The position numbers and the translations under genes were made by a program. Shown piece by piece: positions 48,183-57,405 of a stretch of DNA of 64,000 bases. The stretch covers positions 248,001-312,000 of the forward strand of contig NZ_SLWX01000004.1 in NCBI RefSeq assembly GCF_004340525.1, read 5' to 3'. Position 1 is the first letter of the stretch. Each line of letters starts with the position of its first letter. The notes under the pieces were generated by a model, which was not told where the DNA came from, did no database searches, and saw only the letters and a program-made list of their open reading frames with translations. This DNA comes from Chromatocurvus halotolerans. GTDB lineage: Bacteria; Pseudomonadota; Gammaproteobacteria; Pseudomonadales; Halieaceae.

Positions 48183-49589
48183 ATGTCCGAGAAGACTCTG
48201 GACCTGATAAAGGAACACGAAATCAGCTGGGTGGACCTGCGCTTCACCGACAGTCGCGGCAAGGAACAGCACGTCACGATTCCCGCCAGCGAGGTTGACG
48301 AGGACTTCTTTGACGAAGGCAAGATGTTCGATGGCTCTTCCATCAATGGCTGGAAGGGCATCAACGAGTCCGACATGATCCTGATGCCGGACGACAACAC
48401 CTGCGTGGTCGATCCGTTTACCGATGACCCCACCATCATTCTTCGCTGCGACATTGTCGAGCCCACCACCCTGCAGGGCTACGACCGCGACCCGCGCTCC
48501 GTTGCACGTCGTGCCGAGGAGTACCTTGTGTCCACCGGCATTGGCGATACCGCCTTCTTTGGTCCGGAGCCCGAATTCTTCGTATTCGATGACGTAAAAT
48601 GGCACTCGGACATGAGCGGCTCCATGTACAAGATTCACTCCGAGGAAGCGGCGTGGACCTCCAACCACACCTTCGACGAAGGCAACATCGGCCACCGCCC
48701 GCGGGTCAAGGGTGGCTATTTCCCGGTACCGCCGGTGGATTCGCTGCACGATATCCGCGCGGCAATGTGCGGCGCCATGTCGGAAATGGGTCTCCCCATC
48801 GAAGTCCACCACCATGAGGTGGGCACCGCCGGACAGTGTGAGATCGGCGTCAAGTTCAACACGCTGATCAAGAAGGCGGACGAAGTCCAGATTCTCAAGT
48901 ACTGCGTGCACAACGTGGCCCACGCCTACGGCAAGACAGCCACCTTCATGCCCAAACCGCTGGTCGGCGACAACGGCTCAGGCATGCACGTGCACCAGTC
49001 CATTTCCAAGGACGGCGAGAACATCTTTGCCGGCGACGGCTACGCCGGCCTTTCAGAGACCGCGCTTTACTACATCGGCGGCGTGATAAAGCACGCCCGT
49101 GCCCTGAACGCCTTCACCAATGCGTCAACCAACTCCTACAAGCGCCTGGTACCCGGATTCGAGGCGCCGGTCATGCTCGCCTATTCCGCGCGCAACCGCT
49201 CCGCGTCCATCCGCATCCCCTACGAGCCCAGCCCTAAGGGCAAGCGTGTGGAAGTGCGCTTCCCGGATCCGACCGCCAACCCCTACCTCGCCTTTGCCGC
49301 GCTGCTGATGGCCGGCCTCGACGGCATCCAGAACAAGATTCACCCCGGAGACGCCGCCGACAAGGATCTGTACGATCTGCCGCCGGAGGAAGGCAAGGCC
49401 ATCCCCACGGTCGCCTCAAGCCTCGACATGGCGCTGGCGGCACTGGACTCGGACCGGGAATTCCTGACCCGGGGTGGCGTCTTCACGGACGACATGATCG
49501 ATGCCTACATCGAGTTGAAAGAAGAGGAGGTGGAGCGTCTGCGCATGACGACCCATCCGGTGGAGTTCGACCTGTATTACTCGGTATAG
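48183..49589 (+). CDS. glnA: Glutamine synthetase, type I
   Basis: A 468-residue dodecameric GSI that joins ammonia and glutamate with ATP. Seen: [44 protein letters not shown], the ATP-site [16 protein letters not shown] and NRSASIRIP. Tyr397 in [12 protein letters not shown] is the adenylylation site of the GSI-beta class, so activity is likely tuned by GlnE. I prefer the second of two tandem ATGs (48183), seven bases after GGAGG. It has a sigma-54/NtrC promoter and is followed by a strong terminator, with ntrBC further downstream. Confidence 0.98.
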   Translation: MSEKTLDLIKEHEISWVDLRFTDSRGKEQHVTIPASEVDEDFFDEGKMFDGSSINGWKGINESDMILMPDDNTCVVDPFTDDPTIILRCDIVEPTTLQGYDRDPRSVARRAEEYLVSTGIGDTAFFGPEPEFFVFDDVKWHSDMSGSMYKIHSEEAAWTSNHTFDEGNIGHRPRVKGGYFPVPPVDSLHDIRAAMCGAMSEMGLPIEVHHHEVGTAGQCEIGVKFNTLIKKADEVQILKYCVHNVAHAYGKTATFMPKPLVGDNGSGMHVHQSISKDGENIFAGDGYAGLSETALYYIGGVIKHARALNAFTNASTNSYKRLVPGFEAPVMLAYSARNRSASIRIPYEPSPKGKRVEVRFPDPTANPYLAFAALLMAGLDGIQNKIHPGDAADKDLYDLPPEEGKAIPTVASSLDMALAALDSDREFLTRGGVFTDDMIDAYIELKEEEVERLRMTTHPVEFDLYYSV

Positions 49590-49604
49590 CGCTCCGTATG
49601 ACCC

Positions 49605-49636
49605 AAAAAGCCCGCCGACCAGCGGGCTTTTTTTTT
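49605..49636 (+). terminator. Rho-independent terminator of glnA
   Basis: GCCCGC (49610-49615), a six-base loop, GCGGGC (49622-49627), then nine T (49628-49636), preceded by five A. It begins 16 bp after the glnA stop and should separate glnA from the DUF4124 and ntrBC genes. Confidence 0.9.
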
Positions 49637-49693
49637 GCGCGAGCGTTTTTTGCGCTAGTGTTGTACGTAAGACCCGACATTGTGAGATGCGCC

Positions 49694-50248
49694 ATGACTA
49701 GCCGACTGCTCCGCCACATCGCATCGACCGCCCTGCTGTTGCTGGCGGCATCGGCCTTCGCCGGCGCAACGGATATCTACAGGCATGTCGATGCCGAGGG
49801 TAACGTCACGTTCAGCGATCAGCCGCCGGCACCGGGGGAGAATGCCGAAAAGGTCCATCTGCGCGAGCTGAATACCACCCCGGCCATCGAACCGTCTGCA
49901 GCGCCGGACAGAGAGCCCGCGACGGAACAACAAGAGCAGGCAGAGCTCGACATCCGCATCGCATCACCCGACGACGAAACCACCATTGCCATGGGCCCCG
50001 GCGACGTCACAGTGACCGCAAAGGCGACGCCGTCCCTCGGACGCCTTGAACAACTGCAGCTTTACCTTGATGGAGAGGCCTTTGGGGAACCCCAGGGCAG
50101 CACCACCTGGGCCCTGCAGGGTCTGATGCGCGGCCCCCACGACCTTGCGGTAGAGCGGCTTGACCGCCGCGGGAATCGCCTGGCGCGCTCAGAGAGCGTT
50201 CGCATCTACGTTCTTCGTCCCTCTGTGAACCAGCCGCAGCGACGCTAA
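49694..50248 (+). CDS. DUF4124-containing periplasmic protein
   Basis: A 184-residue exported protein. The signal peptide (HIASTALLLLAASAFAGA) is followed by a DUF4124 motif, TDIYRHVDAEGNVTFSDQPP, a Pro/Glu-rich acidic linker (about residues 55-90) and a C-terminal beta-rich domain with a single immunoglobulin-like look (VTVTAKATPSLGRLEQLQLY). The function is unknown. A gene of this type lies between glnA and ntrB in many gammaproteobacteria. ATG 49694 is chosen because the open frame upstream runs through the glnA terminator. Confidence 0.8.
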   Translation: MTSRLLRHIASTALLLLAASAFAGATDIYRHVDAEGNVTFSDQPPAPGENAEKVHLRELNTTPAIEPSAAPDREPATEQQEQAELDIRIASPDDETTIAMGPGDVTVTAKATPSLGRLEQLQLYLDGEAFGEPQGSTTWALQGLMRGPHDLAVERLDRRGNRLARSESVRIYVLRPSVNQPQRR

Positions 50249-50289
50249 ACCCGGAGCGCCCTGTCGCAGGCTTTACCCGGGCGGCACGA

Positions 50290-50306
50290 CGCACCATAAT
50301 GGTGCG
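50290..50306 (+). promoter_or_regulatory. NtrC-binding site upstream of ntrB
   Basis: CGCACCATAATGGTGCG is a perfect inverted repeat with NtrC half-sites GCACC/GGTGC in the right phase. Its centre is about 111 bp upstream of the predicted sigma-54 start point. It has no T-tract, so it is not a terminator for the DUF4124 gene. Confidence 0.75.
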
Positions 50307-50382
50307 GACCTGGGTTTCAGGCCCTTGCAACGATGCTTTCGCAGGGCCGGCACAAAGGCTGGGGGAGCGCCGTGCATTGTTT

Positions 50383-50398
50383 TGGCGCTATTCTTGCT
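50383..50398 (+). promoter_or_regulatory. Sigma-54 promoter of ntrBC
   Basis: TGGCGC-TATTC-TTGCT, matching TGGCAC-N5-TTGCW in all but one position. The start point would be near 50409, about 46 bases before the ntrB ATG. Together with the upstream NtrC site this indicates autoregulation. Confidence 0.75.
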
Positions 50399-50454
50399 TC
50401 GCATTCAGCGAAACGTGACGTCTCGGGATTGTCATCGCCACCACATGGGTCACT

Positions 50455-51510
50455 ATGCTGCAGCAGGAGCTACTGGAGAACATCAGCACAGGGATCGTCG
50501 GTCTCGACGCCGACCTGTGCGTCAGATTCCTCAATCCCGCCGCAGAGGCAATGCTGGAGATGTCCAGCGCACGTATTGCGGGGCAGAACGCAGACATGCT
50601 GATAGCGATGCCGCAGACCTGGGTAGAGACCCTGCAGCAGGCGCGGCGTGAAAAACACGCGATCGTCCGACGTGGACTGACACTGCGCCTGCACAATGGC
50701 AGCGAGACCCAGGTCGACCTGGTGGTCACCCCTCTTCAGGACGGAGGACCGCTGGCCATTCTCGCCGAACTGCAGGCCATCGACCGGCTGTTGCGCATCA
50801 GCCGCGAAGAAAGCCTGTTGAGCGCGCAGGAGGCAACACGATCCGTCATCCGCGGACTGGCGCATGAGATCAAGAACCCCCTCGGCGGCGTTCGCGGCGC
50901 AGCACAGCTTCTCGCCCGCGAGCTCCCGGCGGGGGAACTGCACGAATACACCGAAATCATCATCCGTGAAGCTGACCGGCTGCGCGACCTGGTCGACCGA
51001 CTGCTGGGCCCGAATACCCGCCCCACCTTCGAGCTGCTCAATATTCACGAGATTCTCGAGCACGTTTGCCAGCTGATCCGGGTCGAGGCGGCGGGACACC
51101 TGCAGCTGGACAAGGACTACGACCCCAGCCTGCCGGATATCCAGGGCGACCGGCCCCAGCTGATCCAGGCCGTGCTGAACATCATGCGCAACGCCCTGGA
51201 AGTTCTCAGCGAACAGACCGATGCGCGCCTGCAGGTGGTGAGCCGCTCGCAGCGCCAGTTCACCATCGGCAGCAAACGCCACCGCCTTGTGTGCCGGGTC
51301 GATATCATCGATAACGGACCCGGCGTGCCGGATGCGCTCAAACCCTCTCTGTTCGTGCCAATGGTGAGCGGTCGTGCCAATGGATCCGGCCTCGGCCTGT
51401 CCATCTCGCAGTCCATCATCAACCGCCACGGCGGTCTGCTCAACTGCAACAGTGAGCCCGGAAACACACGATTCTCCATCTACCTGCCCATGGACGCGAC
51501 GCATGCATAA
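50455..51510 (+). CDS. ntrB: Nitrogen regulation sensor kinase NtrB (GlnL)
   Basis: A 351-residue soluble histidine kinase that phosphorylates NtrC when nitrogen is limiting and, with PII, dephosphorylates it when nitrogen is plentiful. An N-terminal PAS domain (NISTGIVGLDADLCVRFLNP) is followed by the H-box GLAHEIKNPLGG with His137, the N-box VLNIMRNALEV, the G1 box DIIDNGPGVPD and the G2 box GSGLGLSIS. There are no membrane segments, as expected. Its end overlaps ntrC by 8 bp. Confidence 0.95.
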   Translation: MLQQELLENISTGIVGLDADLCVRFLNPAAEAMLEMSSARIAGQNADMLIAMPQTWVETLQQARREKHAIVRRGLTLRLHNGSETQVDLVVTPLQDGGPLAILAELQAIDRLLRISREESLLSAQEATRSVIRGLAHEIKNPLGGVRGAAQLLARELPAGELHEYTEIIIREADRLRDLVDRLLGPNTRPTFELLNIHEILEHVCQLIRVEAAGHLQLDKDYDPSLPDIQGDRPQLIQAVLNIMRNALEVLSEQTDARLQVVSRSQRQFTIGSKRHRLVCRVDIIDNGPGVPDALKPSLFVPMVSGRANGSGLGLSISQSIINRHGGLLNCNSEPGNTRFSIYLPMDATHA

Positions 51511-52909
51511 ATCCGCAACAGTCTGGGTGGTCGACGACGACCAGTCGATACGCTGGGTCCTTGAGCGGGCGCTCAGCCAGGCCGGCCTGGACAGCGAGAC
51601 CTTCTCCAGCGCCGACAAGCTGCTCAGGCGCCTGCGCGACGCCCAGCCGGACGCGGTCATCAGTGATATCCGCATGCCCGGGACGGACGGCCTGGCGCTG
51701 CTGGAGAAGCTCAGCCAGAGCCACCCGAAGCTGCCGGTCATCATCACCACCGCACATTCGGACCTCGACAGCGCGGTGGCGTCCTACCAGCAGGGGGCCT
51801 TCGAATATCTGCCGAAGCCGTTCGACATTGACGAGGTTGTGGCGATTACCGAGCGGGCGCTGTCCCATGCCAGGGAACAGCTGCCTGACGGTGAAGCCCA
51901 GACCCTGGATGAGCCAGACGCGGAAATCATCGGCGAGGCGCCCGCCATGCAGGAGGTATTCCGCGCCATCGGCCGACTGGCCCACAGCAACATTACGGTG
52001 CTGATCAATGGAGAGTCGGGCACGGGCAAGGAGCTCGTCGCGCGTGCCCTGCACCGTCATAGTCCGCGGGCGGGGAATCCCTTCATTGCGCTGAACATGG
52101 CGGCCATTCCCCGGGACCTCATGGAGTCAGAGCTTTTCGGGCATGAGAAGGGCGCCTTTACCGGCGCCAATTCCCGACGCGAGGGCCGTTTCGAGCAGGC
52201 CAACACCGGCACACTGTTTCTCGACGAGATTGGCGACATGCCGGCGGAAACACAGACGCGGCTGCTGCGCGTTCTGGCAGACGGCGAGTTCTATCGTGTG
52301 GGCGGCCATACGCCGATTCGCGTCGACGTTCGCATCATCGCGGCAACACACCAGGACCTCGAGGAGCGTGTCGCCCGCGGCGACTTCCGCGAGGACCTGT
52401 TTCATCGCCTCAACGTCATCCGCATCCACATTCCTAGGCTGTCAGAGCGGCGCGAGGACATCCCGCGCCTGATGGCGTTCTTTTTCCGCAAGGCGGCGAG
52501 TGAGCTCGGCGGTGACGCCAAAGTGCTACTGCCGGAAACCGAGCGTTTCCTGACGTCCCTCGAGTGGCCGGGCAATGTGCGCCAGCTTGAGAATACCTGT
52601 CGCTGGATTACCGTCATGGCGTCAGGCCGGGAAATTCACCTTGGCGATCTGCCACCGGAGCTGGGAAAACGAAGCCCCGTGGCCGCCGCGGGCGAGCAGG
52701 GCGACTGGCGTGAACTGCTGACGGAGTGGGCGCGCAACGAGCTGATTCAGGGAAAACAGCACATCCTGCGTGGCGCCGTCCCCGCCTTCGAGCGCGCGAT
52801 GATCGAGGTGGCACTGGAACACACCCAGGGCCGCAAGCGCGACGCCGCCGAACTGCTCGGCTGGGGGCGCAATACGCTGACGCGGAAAATGAAGGAGCTG
52901 GATATGTAG
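51503..52909 (+). CDS. ntrC: Nitrogen regulation response regulator NtrC (GlnG)
   Basis: A 468-residue sigma-54 activator. The receiver domain has Asp55 in [10 protein letters not shown] and acidic residues DDD at 11-13. The AAA+ domain has Walker [16 protein letters not shown], the sigma-54-contacting loop GAFTGAN and Walker [15 protein letters not shown]-terminal Fis-type helix-turn-helix ends with [23 protein letters not shown] 51503, overlapping the ntrB stop, gives the correct receiver N-terminus; the longer open frame is an artefact. Likely targets in this window are its own operon and glnA. Confidence 0.97.
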   Translation: MHKSATVWVVDDDQSIRWVLERALSQAGLDSETFSSADKLLRRLRDAQPDAVISDIRMPGTDGLALLEKLSQSHPKLPVIITTAHSDLDSAVASYQQGAFEYLPKPFDIDEVVAITERALSHAREQLPDGEAQTLDEPDAEIIGEAPAMQEVFRAIGRLAHSNITVLINGESGTGKELVARALHRHSPRAGNPFIALNMAAIPRDLMESELFGHEKGAFTGANSRREGRFEQANTGTLFLDEIGDMPAETQTRLLRVLADGEFYRVGGHTPIRVDVRIIAATHQDLEERVARGDFREDLFHRLNVIRIHIPRLSERREDIPRLMAFFFRKAASELGGDAKVLLPETERFLTSLEWPGNVRQLENTCRWITVMASGREIHLGDLPPELGKRSPVAAAGEQGDWRELLTEWARNELIQGKQHILRGAVPAFERAMIEVALEHTQGRKRDAAELLGWGRNTLTRKMKELDM

Positions 52910-52941
52910 CCAGAATCGGCGGCCACGGGCACAATGCCGCG

Positions 52942-53409
52942 ATGCTGCATATCGCCCTTTACCAGCCGGAAATCCCGCCGAATACCGGCAACATCATCCG
53001 TCTGTGCGCCAACACCGGGTGTGCCCTGCATCTCATCGAGCCGCTGGGTTTCACGCTGGATGACAGGAAGCTGCGCCGGGCAGGCCTGGACTACCGGGAG
53101 TTCGCACTGCTGCAGACCCACGCCAGTCTCGACGCCTTCCTCGACAGCGCCAGCCCCGGAAGGCTGTTCGCGCTGACCACGCGCGGTCATCGCCGCTACA
53201 GCGATGTCTGCTATGAACCCGGGGACGCACTGCTGTTCGGCCCTGAAACCCGGGGCCTGCCGGACACGCTGCTGACGCAGCTGGGCGACCGGCAGTGCCT
53301 GCGCATTCCCATGCAGAAAGACAGCCGCAGTCTCAACCTGAGCAACGCCGCTGCCCTGGTCACCTATGAAGCACTGCGGCAGCTGGGTTTTCCCGGGCTG
53401 CTGCCCTGA
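52942..53409 (+). CDS. trmL: tRNA (cytidine(34)-2'-O)-methyltransferase TrmL
   Basis: A 155-residue SPOUT methyltransferase that 2'-O-methylates the wobble base of tRNA-Leu. It starts [20 protein letters not shown], which includes the family NTGNI motif. The trefoil-knot SAM site is visible in [11 protein letters not shown] and [17 protein letters not shown]. Length is standard. ATG 52942 gives the canonical N-terminus. It follows ntrC by 32 bp and converges on secB with 6 bp between stops. Confidence 0.95.
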   Translation: MLHIALYQPEIPPNTGNIIRLCANTGCALHLIEPLGFTLDDRKLRRAGLDYREFALLQTHASLDAFLDSASPGRLFALTTRGHRRYSDVCYEPGDALLFGPETRGLPDTLLTQLGDRQCLRIPMQKDSRSLNLSNAAALVTYEALRQLGFPGLLP

Positions 53410-53415
53410 CGCGGC

Positions 53416-53925
53416 TCAGTGCGTGGCGGGCTCGCCACCATTCTCCGCCGCCTGCTGCGCACGACTTTCCGTCTGCGCCACAGCCTGTTGATACAGGGCA
53501 TCGAAGTTCACCGGCGACAGCATGATGGCCGGGAAGCCACCCTTCACCACCAGCGCGTCGATATTTTCACGGGCGTAGGGGAACAGCACGTTCGGCGCCG
53601 CGGTACCCAGCAGACGACGCAGGTTGTCGCCCTCAAAACCCGTGATCAGGAAAATACCGGCCTGCTGCACTTCCACCAGGAAAATGGTCTCTTCCTCAAT
53701 CTTTGCCGTCACCGTGATGGTCAGGACGACCTCGAAGTTGCCCTCCTCATCGACCGCGTTGCTCTTGGTGTTGAGATCGACATTGAACTTCGGCTGCCAC
53801 TGCCGGCGGAAGACATCCGGTGTCGCCGGTGACTCGAACGACACGTCCTTGTTGTAGATACGCTGTATCCCGAACTGCTGTTGTTGCTGACCTTCCTGGG
53901 CTGCTGCTGCCTGTTCTTCGGCCAT
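53416..53925 (-). CDS. secB: Protein-export chaperone SecB
   Basis: A 169-residue cytoplasmic chaperone that keeps preproteins unfolded and delivers them to SecA. Family blocks are QRIYNKDVSFESPATPDVF near the start, LTITVTAKIEEETIFLVEVQ, QAGIFLITGF, LFPYARENIDALVVKGGFPA and the late MLSPVNFDALYQQ. The extra Ala/Gln-rich first 20 residues are common. It lies downstream of the rhodanese gene on the same strand with a 51-bp gap. The glutaredoxin gene that often sits between them is missing. Confidence 0.96.
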   Translation of the reverse strand: MAEEQAAAAQEGQQQQQFGIQRIYNKDVSFESPATPDVFRRQWQPKFNVDLNTKSNAVDEEGNFEVVLTITVTAKIEEETIFLVEVQQAGIFLITGFEGDNLRRLLGTAAPNVLFPYARENIDALVVKGGFPAIMLSPVNFDALYQQAVAQTESRAQQAAENGGEPATH

Positions 53926-53976
53926 CGCGCCGTCCTCCGTTTTAGGGTTTTCTGGAAAAGTAGGTGGGTAAATTTG

Positions 53977-54390
53977 CTAGCGCACGACCGGCAGCTGCAG
54001 ATTGCGCCACTCAAGCATGCCGCCAGCCATCTTGTGAACTTTGTCAAAGCCCGACGCACGCAGCTGCTTGGCCGCGGCGGAGGACTGCTGGCCCATCTTG
54101 CAGACGATCACGATCGGACGCTCACGATAGTCCCTGAGTTCGTCTTCCCGTGCCTTGAGCTTGGCAAAAGGTATGTGCAGGGCATCCGCAATGTGCCCCT
54201 GCTTGTAATCGTTGCCATCGCGCACATCGAGAAAAATCCCGTCCTCGTTGTTGACCAGCTTGATCGCCTGTTGCGGGGTCATTGCCGGCCCCGCCTTGCG
54301 TGACTCGTGAAACACGAGCATGCCGAGGGCAGTCAACAGTGCTGCTACCAGAATCCATTGCTGGAGCAGAAATTCGATAAACAGGGCCAT
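53977..54390 (-). CDS. Membrane-anchored rhodanese-like protein (YibN type)
   Basis: A 137-residue protein. An N-terminal membrane helix (LLQQWILVAALLTALGMLVF) anchors a single rhodanese domain whose active-site loop reads VIVCKMGQQSSAA, with the catalytic Cys. EDGIFLDVRDGNDYKQGHI is the other hallmark. Sulfurtransferase activity is possible, and the physiological role is unknown. ATG 54390 gives the normal N-terminus. The 216 bp to the divergent gpmI contain a symmetrical AGTATACT at 54449-54456 that could supply a -10 on either strand. Confidence 0.88.
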   Translation of the reverse strand: MALFIEFLLQQWILVAALLTALGMLVFHESRKAGPAMTPQQAIKLVNNEDGIFLDVRDGNDYKQGHIADALHIPFAKLKAREDELRDYRERPIVIVCKMGQQSSAAAKQLRASGFDKVHKMAGGMLEWRNLQLPVVR

Positions 54391-54606
54391 GTTGGAACGC
54401 TCAACCGATACATTGCGCCCGCACGCGTGCGGCGTTTGAAAGGCCGGCAGTATACTGCCTCCGGCGTGTCGGCTCCAGCGCGACAAAACGTCATGGCGTA
54501 ACACAGGGCGGAACACCCTGCGCATTGTGTGTGGTGACGTGTGAAAGGGTAGACTAGGCACCGGGCAAAACACCTCCCCAGAAACCACGTCCAGAAAGGC
54601 ATCGGC

Positions 54607-56163
54607 ATGAATCACAGCGCGAAACACCCCGTCGTATTGATCATACTCGACGGCTGGGGCCACCGCGAAGACACCCGGGACAACGCCATCGCCGGCGCTG
54701 ACAGCCCGAACTGGGATCGACTGTGGCGGGACGCGCCACATACGCTGATATCCGGCTCTGGCCTCGATGTTGGCCTGCCCGTCGGGCAGATGGGCAATTC
54801 CGAAGTCGGGCACATGAGCCTCGGCGCAGGACGTATCATCTATCAGAACATCACGCGCATCGACGAGGCGATCGAGGATGGCAGCTTCAACGACAATCCG
54901 GTCTACACCGAGGCTATAGATGCCGCCGTGCATCGCGGTGGCGCTGTCCATGTCATGGGCCTGCTGTCGCCGGGCGGGGTCCACAGCCACGAGAACCACC
55001 TGTTCGCTGCGCTGCGTCTCGCCGCGGCCCGTGGCGCGAAGCAGGTGTTTCTGCACGCCTTCCTGGACGGACGCGATACGCCACCGCGCAGCGCGCTTGC
55101 CTCGCTTGAGCGCGCCGACGCCGTGTGTCGGGACATTGGCTGTGGTCGCATCGCCAGCCTTTGCGGCCGCTACTATGCCATGGACCGTGACCAGCGCTGG
55201 GAGCGGCTGGAGCGCGCCTATCGCCTGCTGACCGAGGCGGATGCCGACCACCGTGTCGACAGCGCTGTCGCAGGCCTTGAGGCCGCCTACGAGCGCGGGG
55301 AGAACGATGAATTTGTGGCGCCGACCGTGGTTACCGACAGCGGCGGCAGTGGGGCGCGCATTGAGGATGGCGACTGCGTGCTGTTCATGAATTTCCGCGC
55401 CGACCGCTCGCGCCAGCTCAGCCACGCGCTGCTGGATCGCGAGTTTCCCGGCTTTACCCGCCGGGTGCGCCCCGATCTCGCTGCTTTCGTCCAGACCACG
55501 GAGTACGCCGGGGATATCGACGCACCGGTGGCCTATCCCCCGGAGTCCCTCGCCAATACCCTCGGCGACTATCTTTCCACGCTGCACAAGACCCAGCTGC
55601 GCATCGCCGAGACCGAAAAATACGCACACGTGACGTTTTTCTTCAGCGGCGGCAGAGAAGCGGCCTTCGAGGGCGAGACCCGCGTGCTCGTTCCCTCACC
55701 CAGCGTTGCCACCTACGATCTCCAGCCCGAGATGAGTGCGCCGGAGGTCACCGACCGGCTGGTAGAGGCTATACGCTCGCGCGACTACGATTTTATTGTC
55801 TGCAACTACGCCAACGGCGACATGGTGGGACACACGGGCAATTACGACGCCACCGTGGCCGCAGTGGAGGCCCTCGATGCCTGTCTCGGCCGGGTTGAGG
55901 AAGCCGTGCTGGCCGTGGGCGGCCAGGCGCTGGTTACCGCCGACCACGGCAACTGCGAACAGATGCAGGACTATGATTCAGGCCAGCAGCACACACAGCA
56001 CACGACAGAGGCGGTCCCCCTGGTCTATATCGGTGAGCGCGACCTGCAGCTCATGCCTGAGGGCGGCCGGCTTGCGGACATCGCTCCAACCGTTCTTGAT
56101 CTCATGCAGCTTCCAGTTCCCGCCGAAATGACCGGCCACAGCCTCGTCAGCCATCAAGCCTGA
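54607..56163 (+). CDS. gpmI: 2,3-bisphosphoglycerate-independent phosphoglycerate mutase
   Basis: A 518-residue manganese enzyme of glycolysis and gluconeogenesis that interconverts 3- and 2-phosphoglycerate. Seen: [15 protein letters not shown] at the start, the phosphoserine nucleophile Ser65 in [40 protein letters not shown], and the metal-binding [12 protein letters not shown] and [10 protein letters not shown]. Length is standard. AGAAAGG precedes the ATG. envC follows after 15 bp, an arrangement conserved in E. coli and Pseudomonas. Confidence 0.97.
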   Translation: MNHSAKHPVVLIILDGWGHREDTRDNAIAGADSPNWDRLWRDAPHTLISGSGLDVGLPVGQMGNSEVGHMSLGAGRIIYQNITRIDEAIEDGSFNDNPVYTEAIDAAVHRGGAVHVMGLLSPGGVHSHENHLFAALRLAAARGAKQVFLHAFLDGRDTPPRSALASLERADAVCRDIGCGRIASLCGRYYAMDRDQRWERLERAYRLLTEADADHRVDSAVAGLEAAYERGENDEFVAPTVVTDSGGSGARIEDGDCVLFMNFRADRSRQLSHALLDREFPGFTRRVRPDLAAFVQTTEYAGDIDAPVAYPPESLANTLGDYLSTLHKTQLRIAETEKYAHVTFFFSGGREAAFEGETRVLVPSPSVATYDLQPEMSAPEVTDRLVEAIRSRDYDFIVCNYANGDMVGHTGNYDATVAAVEALDACLGRVEEAVLAVGGQALVTADHGNCEQMQDYDSGQQHTQHTTEAVPLVYIGERDLQLMPEGGRLADIAPTVLDLMQLPVPAEMTGHSLVSHQA

Positions 56164-56178
56164 GGCGGAAGCAGCCCG

Positions 56179-57315
56179 GTGAGACGCGTAATCTGGCGAC
56201 TGACGCTGCTTGCGGCTATTGCGGTTTCCGCCAGCGCGGCCGATGAGCAGGAGACCCGCGAACGCCTGCAGCAGCTCACCCGGGAGATCGAGGCCATCAC
56301 CCGCAAGCAGCGTGAGGACGAGGCGCGGCAGGGTGAGCTGCAGCGATCGCTGCGCCAGGCCGAAACCGAGATGGCCGCGCTGCAGGCACGTATCGATAGC
56401 CTGGAAGCCGACATTGATGCCACCAGCGCGAGACTGGACACCCTCGCCAGCGAGCGCGAGAGGCTCAGTGCCCGTCGCGATGATCAGCGTGCGCAGATCA
56501 GCCGGGATGTGCGCCAGGCGTGGCAGCTCGGCAACCAGGGGCAGGTAAAGCTGCTGCTCAATCAGGATAGCCCGCAGACCCTGTCCCGGGTCTCCGCCTA
56601 CTACGGCTACCTGTTCCGCGCCCGCCAGGCACGCATTGAGGACTTCCGCGCAACCATAGACGCCCTGTCCGATGTGGTGCTGGAGGTACTGGCAACGCGC
56701 AAACAGCTGACCGCCAGCCGCGAGGACCTAGAGGGACGCCGGCTGGCGCTTGAGCGCGCCAGGCAGGAGCGCCAGCAGACGCTGGCGAAGATTGCGGCTG
56801 ACATGGAAGCCCGGGGCGCCAGCCTGGCGCAGCTCGAACAGGACCGCGAACAGCTCGAATCCCTGCTGGAAGAAATTGAAGCCACGGTGCAGGAGCTGCA
56901 GGTTCCGGAGAATGTGCAGGCCTTTGCCGAACGCCGGGGCGCCATGCCCTGGCCGGTGAGCGGCCGCCGCAGCAACAGCTTCGGACGGCCCCGTAACCAG
57001 GGCAAGATGGTCTGGCACGGCATTAATATCGAAGCGCAAGCGGGCAGCGCCGTGCAGGCCATACACCACGGCCGTGTAGTCTACGCCGACTGGCTGCGCG
57101 GCTCCGGCCTGCTGCTGGTGATCGACCACGGCGACAGCTACATGAGCCTTTACGCGCACAACGAAACGCTGCTGCGCGAGGTGGGTGAGTGGGTTACAGC
57201 CGGGACGGCCATCAGTACGGTGGGCGACAGCGGTGGCCGCGAAACGCCGGGGCTGTATTTTGAGATCCGCCACAAGGGCAAGCCGGTGGATCCCGCGGCA
57301 TGGTGCCAACGCTGA
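56179..57315 (+). CDS. envC: Murein hydrolase activator EnvC
   Basis: A 378-residue periplasmic divisome protein that activates amidases at the septum. The start is GTG 56179, followed by a signal peptide (LTLLAAIAVSASAA). Residues about 25-250 form long coiled coils (TRERLQQLTREIEAITRKQ). The C-terminal 130 residues are a LytM domain in which the usual metal ligands are changed: WHGINIEA in place of HxGxDxxx, and YFEIRHKG in place of HFE. This is the degenerate, non-catalytic form typical of EnvC. Sits between gpmI and ctpA. Confidence 0.92.
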   Translation: MRRVIWRLTLLAAIAVSASAADEQETRERLQQLTREIEAITRKQREDEARQGELQRSLRQAETEMAALQARIDSLEADIDATSARLDTLASERERLSARRDDQRAQISRDVRQAWQLGNQGQVKLLLNQDSPQTLSRVSAYYGYLFRARQARIEDFRATIDALSDVVLEVLATRKQLTASREDLEGRRLALERARQERQQTLAKIAADMEARGASLAQLEQDREQLESLLEEIEATVQELQVPENVQAFAERRGAMPWPVSGRRSNSFGRPRNQGKMVWHGINIEAQAGSAVQAIHHGRVVYADWLRGSGLLLVIDHGDSYMSLYAHNETLLREVGEWVTAGTAISTVGDSGGRETPGLYFEIRHKGKPVDPAAWCQR

Positions 57316-57405
57316 GGCAGGGGGCGCGCCCCCGCGCAGGCAATATCAAAGGCCGGAACGATTGCGCTACACTTGCTGTCGTATTCCCACTTACCTCAGG
57401 ACTCT

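Noticed and set aside
47868-48923. A 352-codon N-terminal extension of typA
   Set aside because: The extension is antisense to the first part of glnA and crosses its promoter; GTG 47867 has a ribosome site and gives the conserved N-terminus.
50290-50306. Hairpin after the DUF4124 gene as a terminator
   Set aside because: No T-tract, and half-site sequence and spacing to the sigma-54 promoter fit an NtrC site much better.
54391-55629. A 413-codon upstream extension of the rhodanese gene
   Set aside because: It is antisense to gpmI; the membrane anchor starts at ATG 54390.
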